Shown here: positions 12,448 through 30,329 of the stretch, in pieces
How positions within the stretch are numbered: the first letter of the stretch is position 1
How the letters are laid out: every line of letters begins with the position of its first letter
DNA from: Thuidium tamariscinum
Taxonomy: Eukaryota > Streptophyta > Bryopsida > Hypnales > Thuidiaceae
Length of the DNA stretch: 64,000 nucleotides
Assembly (NCBI GenBank): GCA_947034885.2
Contig: OX344752.2
Coordinates: forward strand, 6,200,001 to 6,264,000
Reading direction: 5' to 3'
Translations under genes and position numbers: made by a program
The notes under the pieces: model-generated
Databases searched by the model: none
What the model was told of the DNA's origin: nothing
Seen by the model: only the letters and a program-made list of their open reading frames with translations

Positions 12448-13183
12448 GGGTCATTGCAAGAAACGGTGGTCCTATTCTCCGTCACAATGGGAGTGACGTC
12501 ATTCTTTTCTGCTATAACTTTTGAATAAAAATATTCGAGAATATGAAATAATTATTGGACCTCTCTAACTTGATGGTTTTTACATCCCTTATTTTTCAGA
12601 AATTAAAAAAAATCATTTTATATTTAAAATTAATTTTTGTTAATTTGTCACAAACTGAGGTTTAGGGGTTTTTACTACGTTAGGAGTACCCAAATTTAAT
12701 GATCTAAAGTTGAAATTTTCATGGTTCATTTGCGTAGTAGCAAAGTATATTCCTACCAACTAGTTTTCTAAAAATATATTATTTTATGTCCTCCACATGC
12801 ATGTAAACAACACTCCAATTGCACGCAATTCCTGACCATTGACAATAGTACTAAGATTATTTTTTTGGTGAAATCTCATCACCATCAACTCTTCTCAAAT
12901 GGCCAATTTTTAGATTTGAGAGAAAGAGCTTTTCCTATTTTTTACAAATTAAAATGTAATTATGCCCACTTTCATGAGATTTTCCACTTTTCTAGTTCTC
13001 CTACTTAGAGAATTTTCCTAAGGTTTTCCTCCATAGGGTACCTTCTTCTTTAAGGTGTGTACATTGTACATATTTTTCATATTTTTTAAAAATTGTTTTT
13101 CTAATTAAATAGTACTCCTAAAGAAAAAGGGGGAGTACTATTGAAACGCTACGCTTTTTGAACGCCGTTTCTTGCAATGACCC
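12448..13183. mobile_element. Non-autonomous TIR element, GGGTCATTGCAAG family, copy a
   Basis: A 736-bp element with terminal inverted repeats GGGTCATTGCAAGAAACGG and CCGTTTCTTGCAATGACCC. It is flanked by a 4-bp direct repeat TATT (12444-12447 and 13184-13187). The interior has no transposase. It aligns with the 731-bp copy at 63047-63777 and a degraded copy near 32165-32885. A 4-bp duplication is known for Sola, Chapaev, Ginger and Academ transposons among others; I cannot choose between them from the ends alone. Confidence 0.8.
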
Positions 13184-13439
13184 TATTGTAAATATTGTAC
13201 ATATTTTGCAATAAAGTACTCTATGTAGAATATGTGTAGGATTTGATTACGAACCACCACATTTATAATTTTGGAACCTCTAACTTATACTCCTTTTTGT
13301 TTTCTAGTATCCCTTATTGTATATGCTATTTTGCATGTACTATTCGCATAATTCTATAGTATAATAGTCACCCTATATTACATATAATCATGTTTTGCAC
13401 TTTTCAAGCACCTTATAATACATGTAATTTGTTTATAAG

Positions 13440-14070
13440 TTGTATTTTGATAGTGTCCTCCCCTTCAAGGCTCCATTTTGATCAATGAATCAAAACTTAT
13501 GAGGAGTTTTTGAATGTAGAAAGTTATCAATTCTCTACTCTCAAATAAACTTTGAAATCCTTTATTTTACTCGATTTTTAATATGTTTTGAAAAAAAAAA
13601 TTTATAGGATGTAGATTGTTTATTACGACATTGAAACCATTGGAATTGGCATTTTTCAATTCCATAAAAAAATTCTCAACAACTATTTTCTATTTCTTTC
13701 TATAGGCTCTATGTTTCCTATATGTTGTACAATTCCAAATGATATGAAAATTTTCAAGCATAAATTCAACTTGCCTTGGAAAATGAACCTAAAGAAGCAC
13801 CACCATTTTTGACATTTTTTAATACAAATTTGTGCTTTTGAATATAGGTCTCTGGTTTTTGGCAAGGCCAAAAAAAAAGCTCTTATGAATTTGAAAGCTC
13901 ATATCTTGCAATCCACATACTCAAAATTTTTGAAACTTTTTTCATATTTTCTTAGGTCAGCTAACTACAAGATTCCATGGTCATATGTGTCCAAAAATTT
14001 TTTGTTTTTCAAAACTTGGTAATTGTGCTAGAAATGGTAGTTTTGGAGTGTTTTTGGTGAAAACATAGTC
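13440..14070. repeat. Partial copy of the AACCCCTAAAGCCC TIR family
   Basis: The interior matches the complete element at 61687-62635. Shared landmarks are TTTTGATCAATGA(A/G)TCAAAA, the TATATGTTGTACAATT(C/T)CAAATG block, and a terminal TTGGTGAAAACATAGTC near 14060. Neither end keeps the inverted repeat clearly, so this is a decayed copy. No coding capacity. Confidence 0.6.
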
Positions 14071-16020
14071 CAAGAACTTAAAGGATTCAATAGGTCACTA
14101 TTGCAAGTGCATGTAAAATATAAAAATAAGTGCCCCCTCAAGCTCAAAACTTAGTCATTTAAGATAATGACCTTAGACTAAAGGTGCCTAGATATAGACT
14201 TTAAGAAACTAGGAACTTGAATTGATATGGCATTATGAGACCATTTCAAAGAGGTTGTTTACAATTTAAACTTTGATAGTGGACATTTGAAGGATTCCCT
14301 ACTAATATACACGATGGTGCACAACCTTCTTTGTAGTGACTTGCCAAAGGAATAGCATTGTCTAAGAAGAATTGAAATTGTTGAAAAAAAGAAACATATG
14401 TGATCCTAGACGTTATGTTTACAATCAAAAATACCAATCTAAGTGAGGACTTTATTGAGTGTTTTTTTTAACAGCCAACTTTGACATTGTTGCATTATTT
14501 CAAAGAATTGAAACCATTTATCAATTTCATTATATATTTTTTCTTATGGGTCTCTCTCCCTAACCATTTCCTTTGAGTATTATCTACTTTTGATATTTTA
14601 AAATAAAATTATTACATCAATGTTTAAAAGGCATCGGGATTCCACTTTTAAATTTCCAATGTCCTTTTTTGTAGGAAAAAGACATTAATTTTTCTTGATA
14701 CAAAATGAAGACAAAGTATGCATCTTACATCAATGAAGGACTTAATTATTGATGTTTATTTTGAAAGAGTACAATAATAAAATTGTATATGTAATGTAAA
14801 AAAACTTATCTTTAGATGTAGCTTTCAGATTCTATATTCTATTCAATGAGGATCCAATTGTCATGTCTATACTTTGAAATTCAAGTTTCACATTCAACTT
14901 CTAAAATGTCAAAGCCTACCTAGAAGAGCCAACTTCTAATTGAGAACTTTGATTTTGGTTCTATATATTGGTTTACAAAATTAAACTTTTGGAGCTCTAT
15001 CTTTGTCTTCCTTCATACTATGATGCTCAATTTGAATGCAATCAAGGAGAATTAACTTGGAAATTTAGTAATTTGATAGCTATAGGTTCTACATTCCAAA
15101 TTAAAGTGAAGTGAAGTGAAGATCTCAAATTTGGATGAAAGTCATCAATCTTAGAGTAATTTAGATTTGTAAAGTAATTATAAACTCAATTCAAAAATCT
15201 AAAGTTAGTTTTCTTGATGACCTTGGTTAGATTGATGGAAATCGATGGATGAAGTTTTATAGTTTGAACTAGAGGATAAACTTCATTTATGGATTACTTC
15301 TAAATTTAATTAATCTAATTACAATAAAAATTTTCATTCTTGAAAGGTTATAAGAGGTCCTATAACTTTGGCTAGTGAGATTTTAGATTTAAAATACCAT
15401 TGCTAGTGCTTGGTTTTGGTTTGTACCATAGCCAAAAATGACCAATATTACTAACTTTCAATTGTGTAATTTTAGGATTTATACTTAGGTCAACTAGAAA
15501 GTAAAAAACACAACACTTTTCCATTGCTTGGAAGGCACAATTGGATAACACTTTAGACATGACATCCACTTCAATAGAATTCACAATGAACACCTCCATT
15601 GCAACCTCATGACTCACTCTAGCTTGATTATACAATTTAAAAGTCCACAATAACAATTGCAAACACATTGATTTCATCTGGTAGCAAATAAAAAAAAGAT
15701 GAAGATTGAATATTTTCTAGAAAATGATAACAAAAATCATGGCTTTTGCAAGAAGTATATTGGTAAAAATATATGGCTTACACATCAACAATTGTGACTA
15801 ATCAAGTGACTTCAACCTCAACTCTAGGCTCAATGGTGGTAGAAGTGATTTGCTTCACCACTTTAGAAGCACTATATAAGTTGATACACATGACTTCACC
15901 TACCATTCATTCCATCCACTTGTTAACCATTAAATCTAATGATTGTTTGGTAAATCCACTTTTTTTTTACTTTCCATCTTTAGTCAACTACAATTTAAGT
16001 AGAAATAAAAATAAAAGTGT
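14071..16020. other. AT-rich intergenic DNA
   Basis: No gene recognised. Open frames at 15372-15677 (-) and 15773-16105 (+) have no recognisable motif, and the second runs into a microsatellite. Confidence 0.4.
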
Positions 16021-16098
16021 GTATACATATATACCTATATACCTATATATCTATCTATCTATCTATCTATATCTATATATATATCTCTCTCTCTATAT
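16021..16098. repeat. TA/CTAT/CT microsatellite
   Basis: A compound simple repeat: alternating TATACC units, then CTAT repeats, TATA and CTCTCT. It lies about 200 bp upstream of the WD40 start codon. Confidence 0.85.
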
Positions 16099-16299
16099 TT
16101 CATAAAGATGAGGACTAAGACTTAAATAGACTATCACTTAGTAGACTGGATGGAACTACAAATAGAATGCCAAAAGTAAAATTTAAGCCCTAGACTAGTT
16201 ATTTGTGTTACATAATAATTGTGTTCCTTTAGTTTGTCCACAAGATCCAATCTCACCAACTTCAAGCCTTGATATATTTAATGTCTTTAGTGCACCCAC

Positions 16300-17514
16300 A
16301 TGGCTGGGAATAACTCAGGTGGTAATTATCTCCACAACCATATCAACAACGATGATGAAATCATAAACATCATTGATCTTGATGAAGAGGACTTGCCCAA
16401 TGCAAATGAATCGGATGATGAAGATCAATCAAGAATGGAAGATTGTGATGCAACATTCCCCAACGAGATTGATGATTCTTTTCATTGTTTTGGGGGTCAT
16501 CAAGGGCCTGTTCACTGTGTGGTTTGTAGTCCCATACCAAGTTCCAGGCAAGTGGCAACAGGGGGTGAAGATGAGCTTGTGTATCTATGGCAAGTTGGAG
16601 ATGGAGAGGCTCACCACCAATTGCAGGGACATACCGACACGGTGGTGTCGTTGGAATTTAGCAAAGACGGTAGGTTTTTAGCATCCGGAGGAATGGACGG
16701 TGTTGTAAATATCTGGGAGAGTTCTTCCGCTACCTTGAAGCAAAAACTCGAGGGACCTTCGGGAACGATTGAGTGGTTGGACTGGCATCCGCAAGGGCAC
16801 CTTTTGCTTGCAGGCTCCGACGAGTTTTCCTCGTGGTTATGGAACCCAAACACAGGCTCTTGTGTGCAAGTGTTGTTGGGCCACAATGGGAAGGTGACTT
16901 GTGGTAGTTTTACTCCGGATGGAGAGTTGATTTGTACAGGGGCAGAGGACGGAAGCTTACGAATATGGAGGACTTCGAGTTCAAGTGGAAGCAATAGTAT
17001 TCACGTTGTTGAGCGCGGGCACGGATTCCATTCTAACATTTTGACATGTATGAGCATCTCGAACGACTCACGTTTGGCCATTACGGGCTCAACAGATGCC
17101 AAAGCTTGTCTCGTGAACATTCAAAGTGGGATTCCAGTGGCCACTCTTACCGGTCACTTGGACTCAATAGAATGTGCTACTTTTTTATCTGGAGCCATTT
17201 CTAATTTGGCTGCAACTTGTGGACTTGATGGACAGCTCATTGTTTGGGATGTCCAAACTTCTGCAATTCGCAACATTTGTGAGCATGAGCATGAGGTTCT
17301 ACAACTTCAGTGGTGTCCTACATCACAACTTCTTTGTTCAGGTGCTTCGGATGGAAAAGTGCGCCTATGGGACTATAGAACAGGATATTGCGAGTGTGTG
17401 CTACAAGGTCATTTGGATCAAATTCAAGGTCTAGCTTGGTCGAGTGATGGATCTATTGTAGTCTCTGCATCTGATGATCATACTGCCCGAGCATTTGAAA
17501 TAAATTTTGTTTAG
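16300..17514 (+). CDS. AAMP/Sqt1-type WD40 repeat protein
   Basis: A single uninterrupted 404-codon frame starting ATGGCTGGG and ending TAG. The N-terminus (about residues 18-58) is strongly acidic, followed by about eight WD-type repeats to the C-terminus, with GH near each start and WD-like ends such as DGVVNIW, DGSLRIW, DGQLIVWD and DGKVRLWD. Order, length and the acidic head match plant homologues of angio-associated migratory cell protein, the family of yeast Sqt1. Sqt1 is a chaperone for ribosomal protein uL16; the plant role is inferred from the family. It stands alone in repeat-rich AT-rich DNA, and its codon use is GC-richer than its surroundings. The lack of introns could mean an old retrocopy, but no poly(A) tract or flanking duplication is visible. 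Confidence 0.88.
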   Translation: MAGNNSGGNYLHNHINNDDEIINIIDLDEEDLPNANESDDEDQSRMEDCDATFPNEIDDSFHCFGGHQGPVHCVVCSPIPSSRQVATGGEDELVYLWQVGDGEAHHQLQGHTDTVVSLEFSKDGRFLASGGMDGVVNIWESSSATLKQKLEGPSGTIEWLDWHPQGHLLLAGSDEFSSWLWNPNTGSCVQVLLGHNGKVTCGSFTPDGELICTGAEDGSLRIWRTSSSSGSNSIHVVERGHGFHSNILTCMSISNDSRLAITGSTDAKACLVNIQSGIPVATLTGHLDSIECATFLSGAISNLAATCGLDGQLIVWDVQTSAIRNICEHEHEVLQLQWCPTSQLLCSGASDGKVRLWDYRTGYCECVLQGHLDQIQGLAWSSDGSIVVSASDDHTARAFEINFV

Positions 17515-19771
17515 ATGTATTCAATACTTAATATCATTGTCTCCCAATGATGCTAGTGTGTGAACATGAACATGCGAGCATGTGAGCTTCTAATATGTAT
17601 ATAAGTACATATACTACCACCTTTGAAAGTGTTTGTAGTAAAAATACTTATAATATAGGTACCTATAATATAAATCATAGAAGGTTTCTATAGTATAAAC
17701 ACCTATACTATAGGTGCATCATCTTTGAGGCTCATAAGCTCACACTTCTACACTCAAATACTAGCAACTGTGCATTGTCTCCTATTATAAACACAAGATG
17801 AAGGTCCAATATCTTGTCACATTGTGAATGCATATATTAAATAAAAATATACACTTGTATTTTGAAGTAGACGATTTTTTAGAGTCTTGAGATTTCGTTA
17901 ACAAATGACTAAAGTGGCTTGTTTTCCTTTATTATCAAAATGAATGTTTATCAAAATGAGTGTTTTTCCTACATTAAGTATAAAGTTAGATATGAAACCA
18001 GAACAAATTTGACCTTCCATTGATTTAAGAACCGCAACAAGGGAATTCCTTAAATTTAATTGTTCAACCTTTCTACATTATATCTTTGGCTTTGCTTCCT
18101 TGGATAGGCCTTGGCTATTATTGTCTAAGATGTGGAGTGAAATATATATTTTTTCAAATTCATTGAAAAAGGAGGAAAATGTAGGAACTAGTTCTAAAGA
18201 TTAGATGATTTTTCTTCTTTTCATGAATTGTAAAACATTAAATAGAAAGACACATATTCTTTCCATACTAATTTTGAAAGCAAAGTTAGTTTTTGGAAAC
18301 ATTTAAAGGATCCCTATCTACTTAATATATTATTACAAGATAAGATTTGATCATGTTAAGAACTCAAAACTGCTTAATTAGTAGGAAATGGAATTCTATA
18401 ATAAAATAAGTAGTGAACTTATAAATGAAGTTATACTAAAGATTTTCAAAAAGATTCTAATTCAAATAAACCTAAACCAACAATTTGTTACAACCAACAA
18501 TTTGTTACAACCAACATTATTTGTCATTTATTAGCTAAATTCAAATCGTTGAGTAAATCTATTAACAAATGGTTTTTAATGGTATCCTTTAAATTAGAGT
18601 GGGAGGGTATAAAAGTAAAAGGGAGATCCTATAAGGATAAATCAAAGGTTGGATGTCATTTTTGTAGAGAGATTAGAGTATAAGACCAACCCCTTGTGCT
18701 TCAAATAAATTTGTGGTTTCTATTTGAAAACTAGTTGGAGTACCACGATTTATTGAGACAGAAAAGATATTAAAAAAAACATACTCTAGAAATTAAGCTT
18801 TTAGAGTTCTATTCAAAAGTCATCATATGTATTGGACAATGAATTGAAACTATTGAACCTCTCAAGGACTAAGAGAAGACAATGTGTCTATATCAAATTT
18901 TCAATTGCAAATTCTTACTAGGGTGAAACAAACCTCAATATTTTGTAAAGTAGAATCTAATAGAGTAGTAAGTTGACATACTTGTTGCATTTTCCAAATT
19001 TCAATGTGAAAATCATTTTAAAAATTTAGGAAATGTAGTCTTATAGAAAAAAGGAGCAAACATAGTCTTCTTCCAATGAAAAGGGTGGTTGGGATGGAAA
19101 TAAATCATTTTTTGGGACATTTCTAAACTTTACTTTGCAAAAACAAACTCGATTTGGAGAAAAGAATTTCAAATTTTCATTTTCAGCAATTTTAAAAATA
19201 CAAGGTCCAATTTGGTGTAAATAAGAATACAAAATAATTAGAATGATTCCAAAAAATTTTAAGATGTTCCAAAAAATATGCATATAATATTAGTTGTTAA
19301 ACTTCAAAAATTGATGCGTATATACTTTTTTTGAATTTTTATAGGATCCAATTTGGTCAATTTTGGTTTTCTACTCCTTTCATTTGAAAATGTGTAAAAA
19401 TTTGAAGGTTTCTTCTTAATTTTTTATTTTTAAAGTTTAACAAACACTAAATTTATATTAGATTCTAATGCAAATTTTTTTGGTGGGGGATGAAAAAACA
19501 TTATTCATCATCTTGTATTTAATTTTTTCCAGAAGCTATATATTTTGCTTATTTAATTGATCATCCAAAATTGTTATAATCTAAAAATTTGATAGTCAAT
19601 GTTTAAAGGAATTAATACCATCCATACTAGACAAAATAGTCTTTATTTTTGTACAATTTCAATTTCAATTTCAAGCACATCCATATACAAGAAAAATATG
19701 AAAGTGGAACAATTGATCGAAAATTTCCATTGTAAAATAATTGCTAGGTCTTGAGGGATTAATGTTGTTGA
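17515..19771. other. AT-rich intergenic DNA with a repeat shared with 32890-33060
   Basis: About 17590-17760 (alternating tracts such as CTATAGTATAAACACCTATA) resembles 32890-33060, where GTGTTTATACTATGAACACC and GAAGGTTTTATAATATAG occur. At 18477-18515 the 17-bp unit CCAACAATTTGTTACAA occurs twice in tandem, followed by CCAAC. No gene recognised. Confidence 0.5.
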
Positions 19772-20571
19772 GGGTAACTGCAAGAAACAGTTGTATTATT
19801 TGTTGTGTTTTTTATTTTCATCTTTTTTGTACTTTTTGTACTATGATTCACTTCTAATATTATTTGGGGCATAGAATATGATATCTAGATAATTAATTGG
19901 ATTTCAACTCTATTCTTTAAACAACTTATAATGTTCATTAGTGAATAATAACTAAAGGATGAATGGCAATATTTAATTTTTCCATAAATAAAGTTTTCAT
20001 GAACAAATTGAAGGCACTATAGGTCCCTAATAGTATTATTGAGTCCCCTAAAATACTATTTTGAGCCACATGCTACAATTTACGTTAGAAAATGAAACTT
20101 CCACATTTTTATTTTTTAAATTAAAAAATTTATTTGAAAAGGGCAAAGATAGAATATTAAAGCTAGAACTAAATAAATAAATTTAATTCAACATAAATTC
20201 AACTTGACTAATGTACAGTTTAGGCTAATATGAAATACACTTGGAAAATGATTTTATAAATCCCTCTTCTAAAAAAGTATGGAGTATATTTCTATTAGAA
20301 GACCTAGCTTACCAAATTTTATAGTGTTATTCTTGAGAAAAAGTACTCAATTGTACTAAAAAACATCAAAACCACATATGTAACATATGTTCAAAATTCA
20401 ATCCCCCTTACTTTATCATTTTTGAAAATTTGGGTAAAATCTTTCATTCTTGAGGAAGATTCATTCCAAATTTCACATTCATTCGATCATTTTTGCAACA
20501 CTTATGGTATAAAACAACTTCTGCATGCAATATGTGACACAAAACGGGACAAGTGTTTCTTGCAATCACCC
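19772..20571. mobile_element. Non-autonomous TIR element, TGCAAGAAACA family (T2), copy a
   Basis: An 800-bp element. It begins GGGTAACTGCAAGAAACA and ends TGTTTCTTGCAATCACCC, with a perfect 4-bp direct repeat TTGA on both sides (19768-19771 and 20572-20575). The interior aligns with 48527-49189 plus 50281-50391, which is the same element split by a foldback insertion. Near 20400 the CAATCCCCCTTACTTTATC segment is the empty site for that foldback. The ends belong to the same clan as 12448-13183. No transposase. Confidence 0.8.
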
Positions 20572-20575
20572 TTGA

Positions 20576-20948
20576 ATTTTTTAGATCCATTTCTAACCCA
20601 ACTAGTTATACTTATTGACTTGTGTCAACTAAAAACTATAATTGATACTCTAAACAATGTACTTCCATCCCATATCCCATAAACAACATTGAAAACTTTC
20701 CCATTATAATTTATTAGAGTGACATAAGAAGTCTATCTATTTCTATTACAGTGTAGATGACTAAAAGGACATTAAAAATATTATGAAGATGAATAAGTGC
20801 CAATACTAAAAGAGAAAAGGGTGTTCTAAGTAGTCTTAGTAGTATTGTATTATGATTTATGACTATTTAGGAAAATTCTAGTAAAATACCTTTGAATACA
20901 CATGTATGTCTCGTAAAGTCCTACTAAAAAAATCTCCCCAAAAGACAT
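20576..20948. other. AT-rich intergenic DNA, nothing recognised
   Basis: No coding signal or repeat boundary seen. Confidence 0.4.
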
Positions 20949-21278
20949 AAGGTAGGAGGTCCCTAAATAAACCATCTAAGGGCTAGAGCTGAATTTTAGA
21001 GAGGTGAAACATCTTGAAATATTTTTCAACAAATTTTCCTTGAAAGACAAGTGGAATTGACATTTAACTTCAATTGCTTCATATTTTTTGGAGCTTGTTA
21101 GAATTAATAATAAAACTTTGAAGTTGAAGTGACATAGGGCTCTAAAATGGAGCACCCCCTAAAATATACACAATTTTTAGACTACTGAGGGCTATAAAAA
21201 AGCAACTTGTACAAACAAGGTACATTTTAAGGAGGTGCTTTATTTTAGAGTCCACTCTATTTCAGAACCTCCTACCTT
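20949..21278. mobile_element. Small TIR element (MITE), AAGGTAG family, second copy
   Basis: A 330-bp element with ends AAGGTAGGAGG and CCTCCTACCTT and an interior related to 7875-8087. The trinucleotide CAT lies on both sides (20946-20948, 21279-21281), a possible 3-bp target duplication. It is non-coding. Confidence 0.6.
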
Positions 21279-21281
21279 CAT

Positions 21282-22090
21282 CATGGGACAATGCTACTAG
21301 GACTACTGTATGTGTAGGTCAATTTTGTAAATAATTTGGAAAATTTTGGAAGATGTCAAAATTTAAAAAATTATTTACAACTTTTTCTAAAAATTTGAAA
21401 AAGTTGTTTTTGAGAAAAATTAGAAAAAGGAACACATTCATATATGAATAGAAAGAATCAATCCAAAATTAGAAGTATCATCTTAAAGTGATGAAAATAA
21501 AAACTCTTATCTATCTACCGAATTGTCGAATTGCTAAAATTAAAATATTTCGGCAAGTTCATGTTGAAACTAATCTACTCGTACAATATACTTAAAACAC
21601 CCCTCTCATTCATTGTGAAAAATGAATCAATTATTTTAATGGGAAGTTTTAGAAGTATGAGAATATTGATTATTTTACTTACTCTTGTTTTTATGGCCTT
21701 ACGTAAGTTATTTAGGGTTACACATTTTGAGAAAGGCTTTCATTTATTAAATGGAAAGTATAAAGGGCTTAAAAATTTTACTAATCCACTATCCTTAGAT
21801 GTAAAGGAAAGGAATTTTTTGAAAATTATCCCCAAACTTGTTTACACATTCCAAATTCATTCTTGCACATACTAAGTTCAACAAGTTGGGGCCTAAAGAA
21901 GAATTGATAAAAATGATACTTCACACTTTATGAATGTTAGGGAATCTTGAATCAACAAAAAATGATACTTAAACACTTAGAAATCATAAAAAATCCCACC
22001 TATTTTTCTACTACACAATAGCATTCATTAAAAATGATACTCAATATATTTTGTGATACAAATAGGCAAAACTTCCATAAAAAGTTATAA
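21282..22090. other. AT-rich intergenic DNA
   Basis: No recognisable gene. The longest open frame (21531-21875) has no motif and an AT-rich codon pattern like the surrounding repeats. Confidence 0.4.
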
Positions 22091-22100
22091 AGTTAGCTAC

Positions 22101-22232
22101 CCCAATATGGGCCAAATGGGAGCAAGCCCATCATGGGCAAAATTGTAATGGTGATGTACATTCAAGCTCTAAAATGTACACCACCATTACAATTTTGCCC
22201 ACAATGGACTTGCTCCCATTTAACCCATGATG
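22101..22232. mobile_element. Short hairpin MITE with about 10-bp flanking duplication
   Basis: A 132-bp near-palindrome. The arms AAATGGGAGCAAG...GCAAAATTGTAATGG and CCATTACAATTTTGC...CTTGCTCCCATTT pair over about 50 bp around a short loop near 22165. The flanks AGTTAGCTAC (22091-22100) and AGTTAGTTTAC (22233-22243) look like a diverged 10-11 bp target duplication, as Mutator-like elements leave. It could fold into a long RNA hairpin. Confidence 0.6.
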
Positions 22233-22243
22233 AGTTAGTTTAC

Positions 22244-23923
22244 CTTAGGTAACAAGGAACTTTTGTGCTACACACTTGGCATTCGTGAGATACTCTAAGA
22301 TTCATCACACCTCTTTGACTCCTTGTAGACCTCACTAAGCTGCAAATACTACTCCATAGTTTGCAAATAAGCTATCAGTTGGTGTATAGCAATAATTTCA
22401 AGGAATAAGTGCTTGTAAGTTACCTCAATTTAAGCCCATCATCATGGAATACCATTTCAACAAATGCAGTTACTTTACTGTCGATGCTTTTAACAACATG
22501 GTTGAATGGTAATAGCACCTAATTGTGACAAATTTCTAAAACAAATTTCTACACTCTTGCTTAAAATATGCACCCTGTATTCATGGTAATCATGAGTCCT
22601 TGGTCAATTTCTCGTACAACTGTTTTTCAGCCCTTTGCAAATTCATACGTTATTCTTACAGAGTCCAAAATATGCATTACAAGAGCTGGAATCTGAAGTC
22701 CCATTTTAACTCCCATCAAGACCTAACAAAAATTTAAGAGTGCTAAATAATAGAAACTATGCTCGCAAATAGTGGGGGTCCATTAACTGCAAGAATGGTG
22801 CCCGCAGTTGGATCATACGCTTCCCAACAAGAAACAACAAGCGAGAGTAACTGACACATGATCTTAAGACAGGGAGCCTTACAGTGGAACCATATTCAGT
22901 CTTTATGTTCAATAACGAGGAAACAGCCAGGATTGTGAGAATTGGATTGAAAACCATCAGGCTCCCAGCAAGCGCCTCTCATATGAATCTGGAGTCCACA
23001 TCAAATTCCAAAGCCGAAATCACCATGCACAGTAGATACAGAGCCAAACTCTAATGTAGAGTTTGCAAACTCGAAACAGGACCCAGTCCATCGAGAACGC
23101 TCCATCTTATCTCTTCAAGTTCGGAAGGAACTACGATTTCTTCCTGAATTTCCACCGTACGCATCTCGGCCCTGCACAACCGCCAGGCTGCTCAGACGTA
23201 AGCCACGACCATGAGGCCTATCTTGTAAAGCACAAACGAATCACTCTAGCTATTACCGGATTGACTCAATTAGTTCACTAGCATATATGCATTCATGAAT
23301 CGATGCATCCATTTTCTACATTCCAAATCAAACCACAAAACTATTCTACAGGAGCTCAGATTCAGTCTGGTCATTCCCGCAGCATCGTATTTTCATGAAC
23401 ACTAATCCCAAAAAATCAGTCCCCCACAGATGCCACAAATATAATGATGCAACAAAGGTCCCCAAACCAATAAATACCTAAAGGATTCCATTACATAACT
23501 TCTCAAGTAAGGTATTTACAGGTTGGCAATAGGCTAATGGCTGCAAGAAGTGAATGCACTACCAACGGAGGGATTCTCACTTCCTCGATCTCATCAGAGT
23601 AAATTCTAAGACATTGAATTACGATTCAGTGTTAAAACAGATTTCAGTCCTGTAACCTTCCTAGCTGCTTCTGCTGCAATCTACGAATTATTTCGTTCGA
23701 AGTCATATAGCCGTCACCTGCAAAACCTAAGCTCTTTGAAAGACTTCTTGGCCTCAAGATAGAATCCTTTCATTCCTCAGTATGAAAGGCCTGTATCTAC
23801 GTATTTCCCCCAGTCTAGGCTATTATCATCGTCACATGTAGAGAAATTCTCAGCTACACAAGAGGAGGGGTTCGACATAAGGACCCAGAAAGAGTAACCA
23901 GCTAGCTAAACACAAACCTGGGC
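22244..23923 (-). other. 3' flank of CK1 copy 2
   Basis: From about 22980 to 23923 this matches the 3' flank of copy 1 in inverted orientation and probably holds the 3' untranslated region. The part nearer 22244 is not clearly shared. No separate gene is supported. Confidence 0.55.
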
Positions 23924-29313
<5,390 letters not shown>

Positions 29314-29935
29314 CGAAGACGACGCCGTCTTTACCCTCTTCGTATATACAACTCCCGCTCTCTGATTCCCGGAGCGCAATCACTCGCATGCTACACCGCG
29401 GTAACCTAGAACCAATCCACGTCTGGGACCACCTGACCTTCCTCGCTCCTTCCTCCACCTTTCCCTCAAACAAACCCTTCACCTCCGCAAACAACCACAA
29501 CTTTCCTCCCCCGCACAAACAACTGCCCTGCAACCAAGTCCCGGCATGCCACCGCTCTCCTACCACAAAACCAGCGCCACACTCCACCCTCCGCGAACCT
29601 TCGATCTACATCACAACATCGCGCTCATCGCCTCAAAGCGCGCGCCATCCCACAGCAAGCACACGGTCCTGCCCGTCCCTCCTCGAATGGGACACCCGCG
29701 CCAACACGCATCGCTCCTTCAAAGCTCCGCTACGCAATGGATTCAGTCCAACGAAGACGCCACCACTACTGTCACCCCGGCGACTGGGTGCCCTTGTTGC
29801 GTGCTGCTGATGTGTGCGAGGGGCAATTCGTGACCAGTCGGGGTACTCAGGGACTCTCTGGCTATGGCGAGGGAGGAGGTCGTCTCGGAGCTCTGCCCTA
29901 AGCCAGGCTCTTCAGCTCTTCGTCTGTGCCTTTCT
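29314..29935 (-). promoter_or_regulatory. 5' flank and leader of CK1 copy 2
   Basis: Inverted duplicate of positions 1-616, with matching blocks through to AAGGCACAGACGAAGAGCTG at the far end. It is GC-rich compared with the repeat DNA beyond 30100 and presumably contains the promoter and leader. The core elements were not identified. Confidence 0.5.
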
Positions 29936-30329
29936 TTCCTTCAGTCATCGGTGACCTGTAGCTCCCCGGTACAGGAAATTTTCGTAGATGTAGGAAAGTT
30001 GGATGTAACGTTGGAGTAGATTTAGGCGGACGCACATGGGTCGGATCATCCATGTAGGATCAACGTCATCAATCCTACCAGCCTGGTACCATATTCATTG
30101 GAATGATACCACCTTCCTTCACTGATTTTAAAATATATAACCCTATCTTATGTGCACCTATAATTGCTACTACTTGCAATTATGCATATCATTGGTTATT
30201 GCTAGATGAAAAATTATTTTTATTGTATTATTAAATTGGAAAATGAAAAGAGGGTTTTAATTCATTGTAGCACGTGATGTTTGGACACCATATGAATAAG
30301 CTATGAATTTTAAAGTATTAATTAACTCC
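29936..30329. other. Transition from gene flank to AT-rich repeat DNA
   Basis: Base composition drops sharply after about 30110. No gene or repeat boundary is recognised. Confidence 0.4.
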
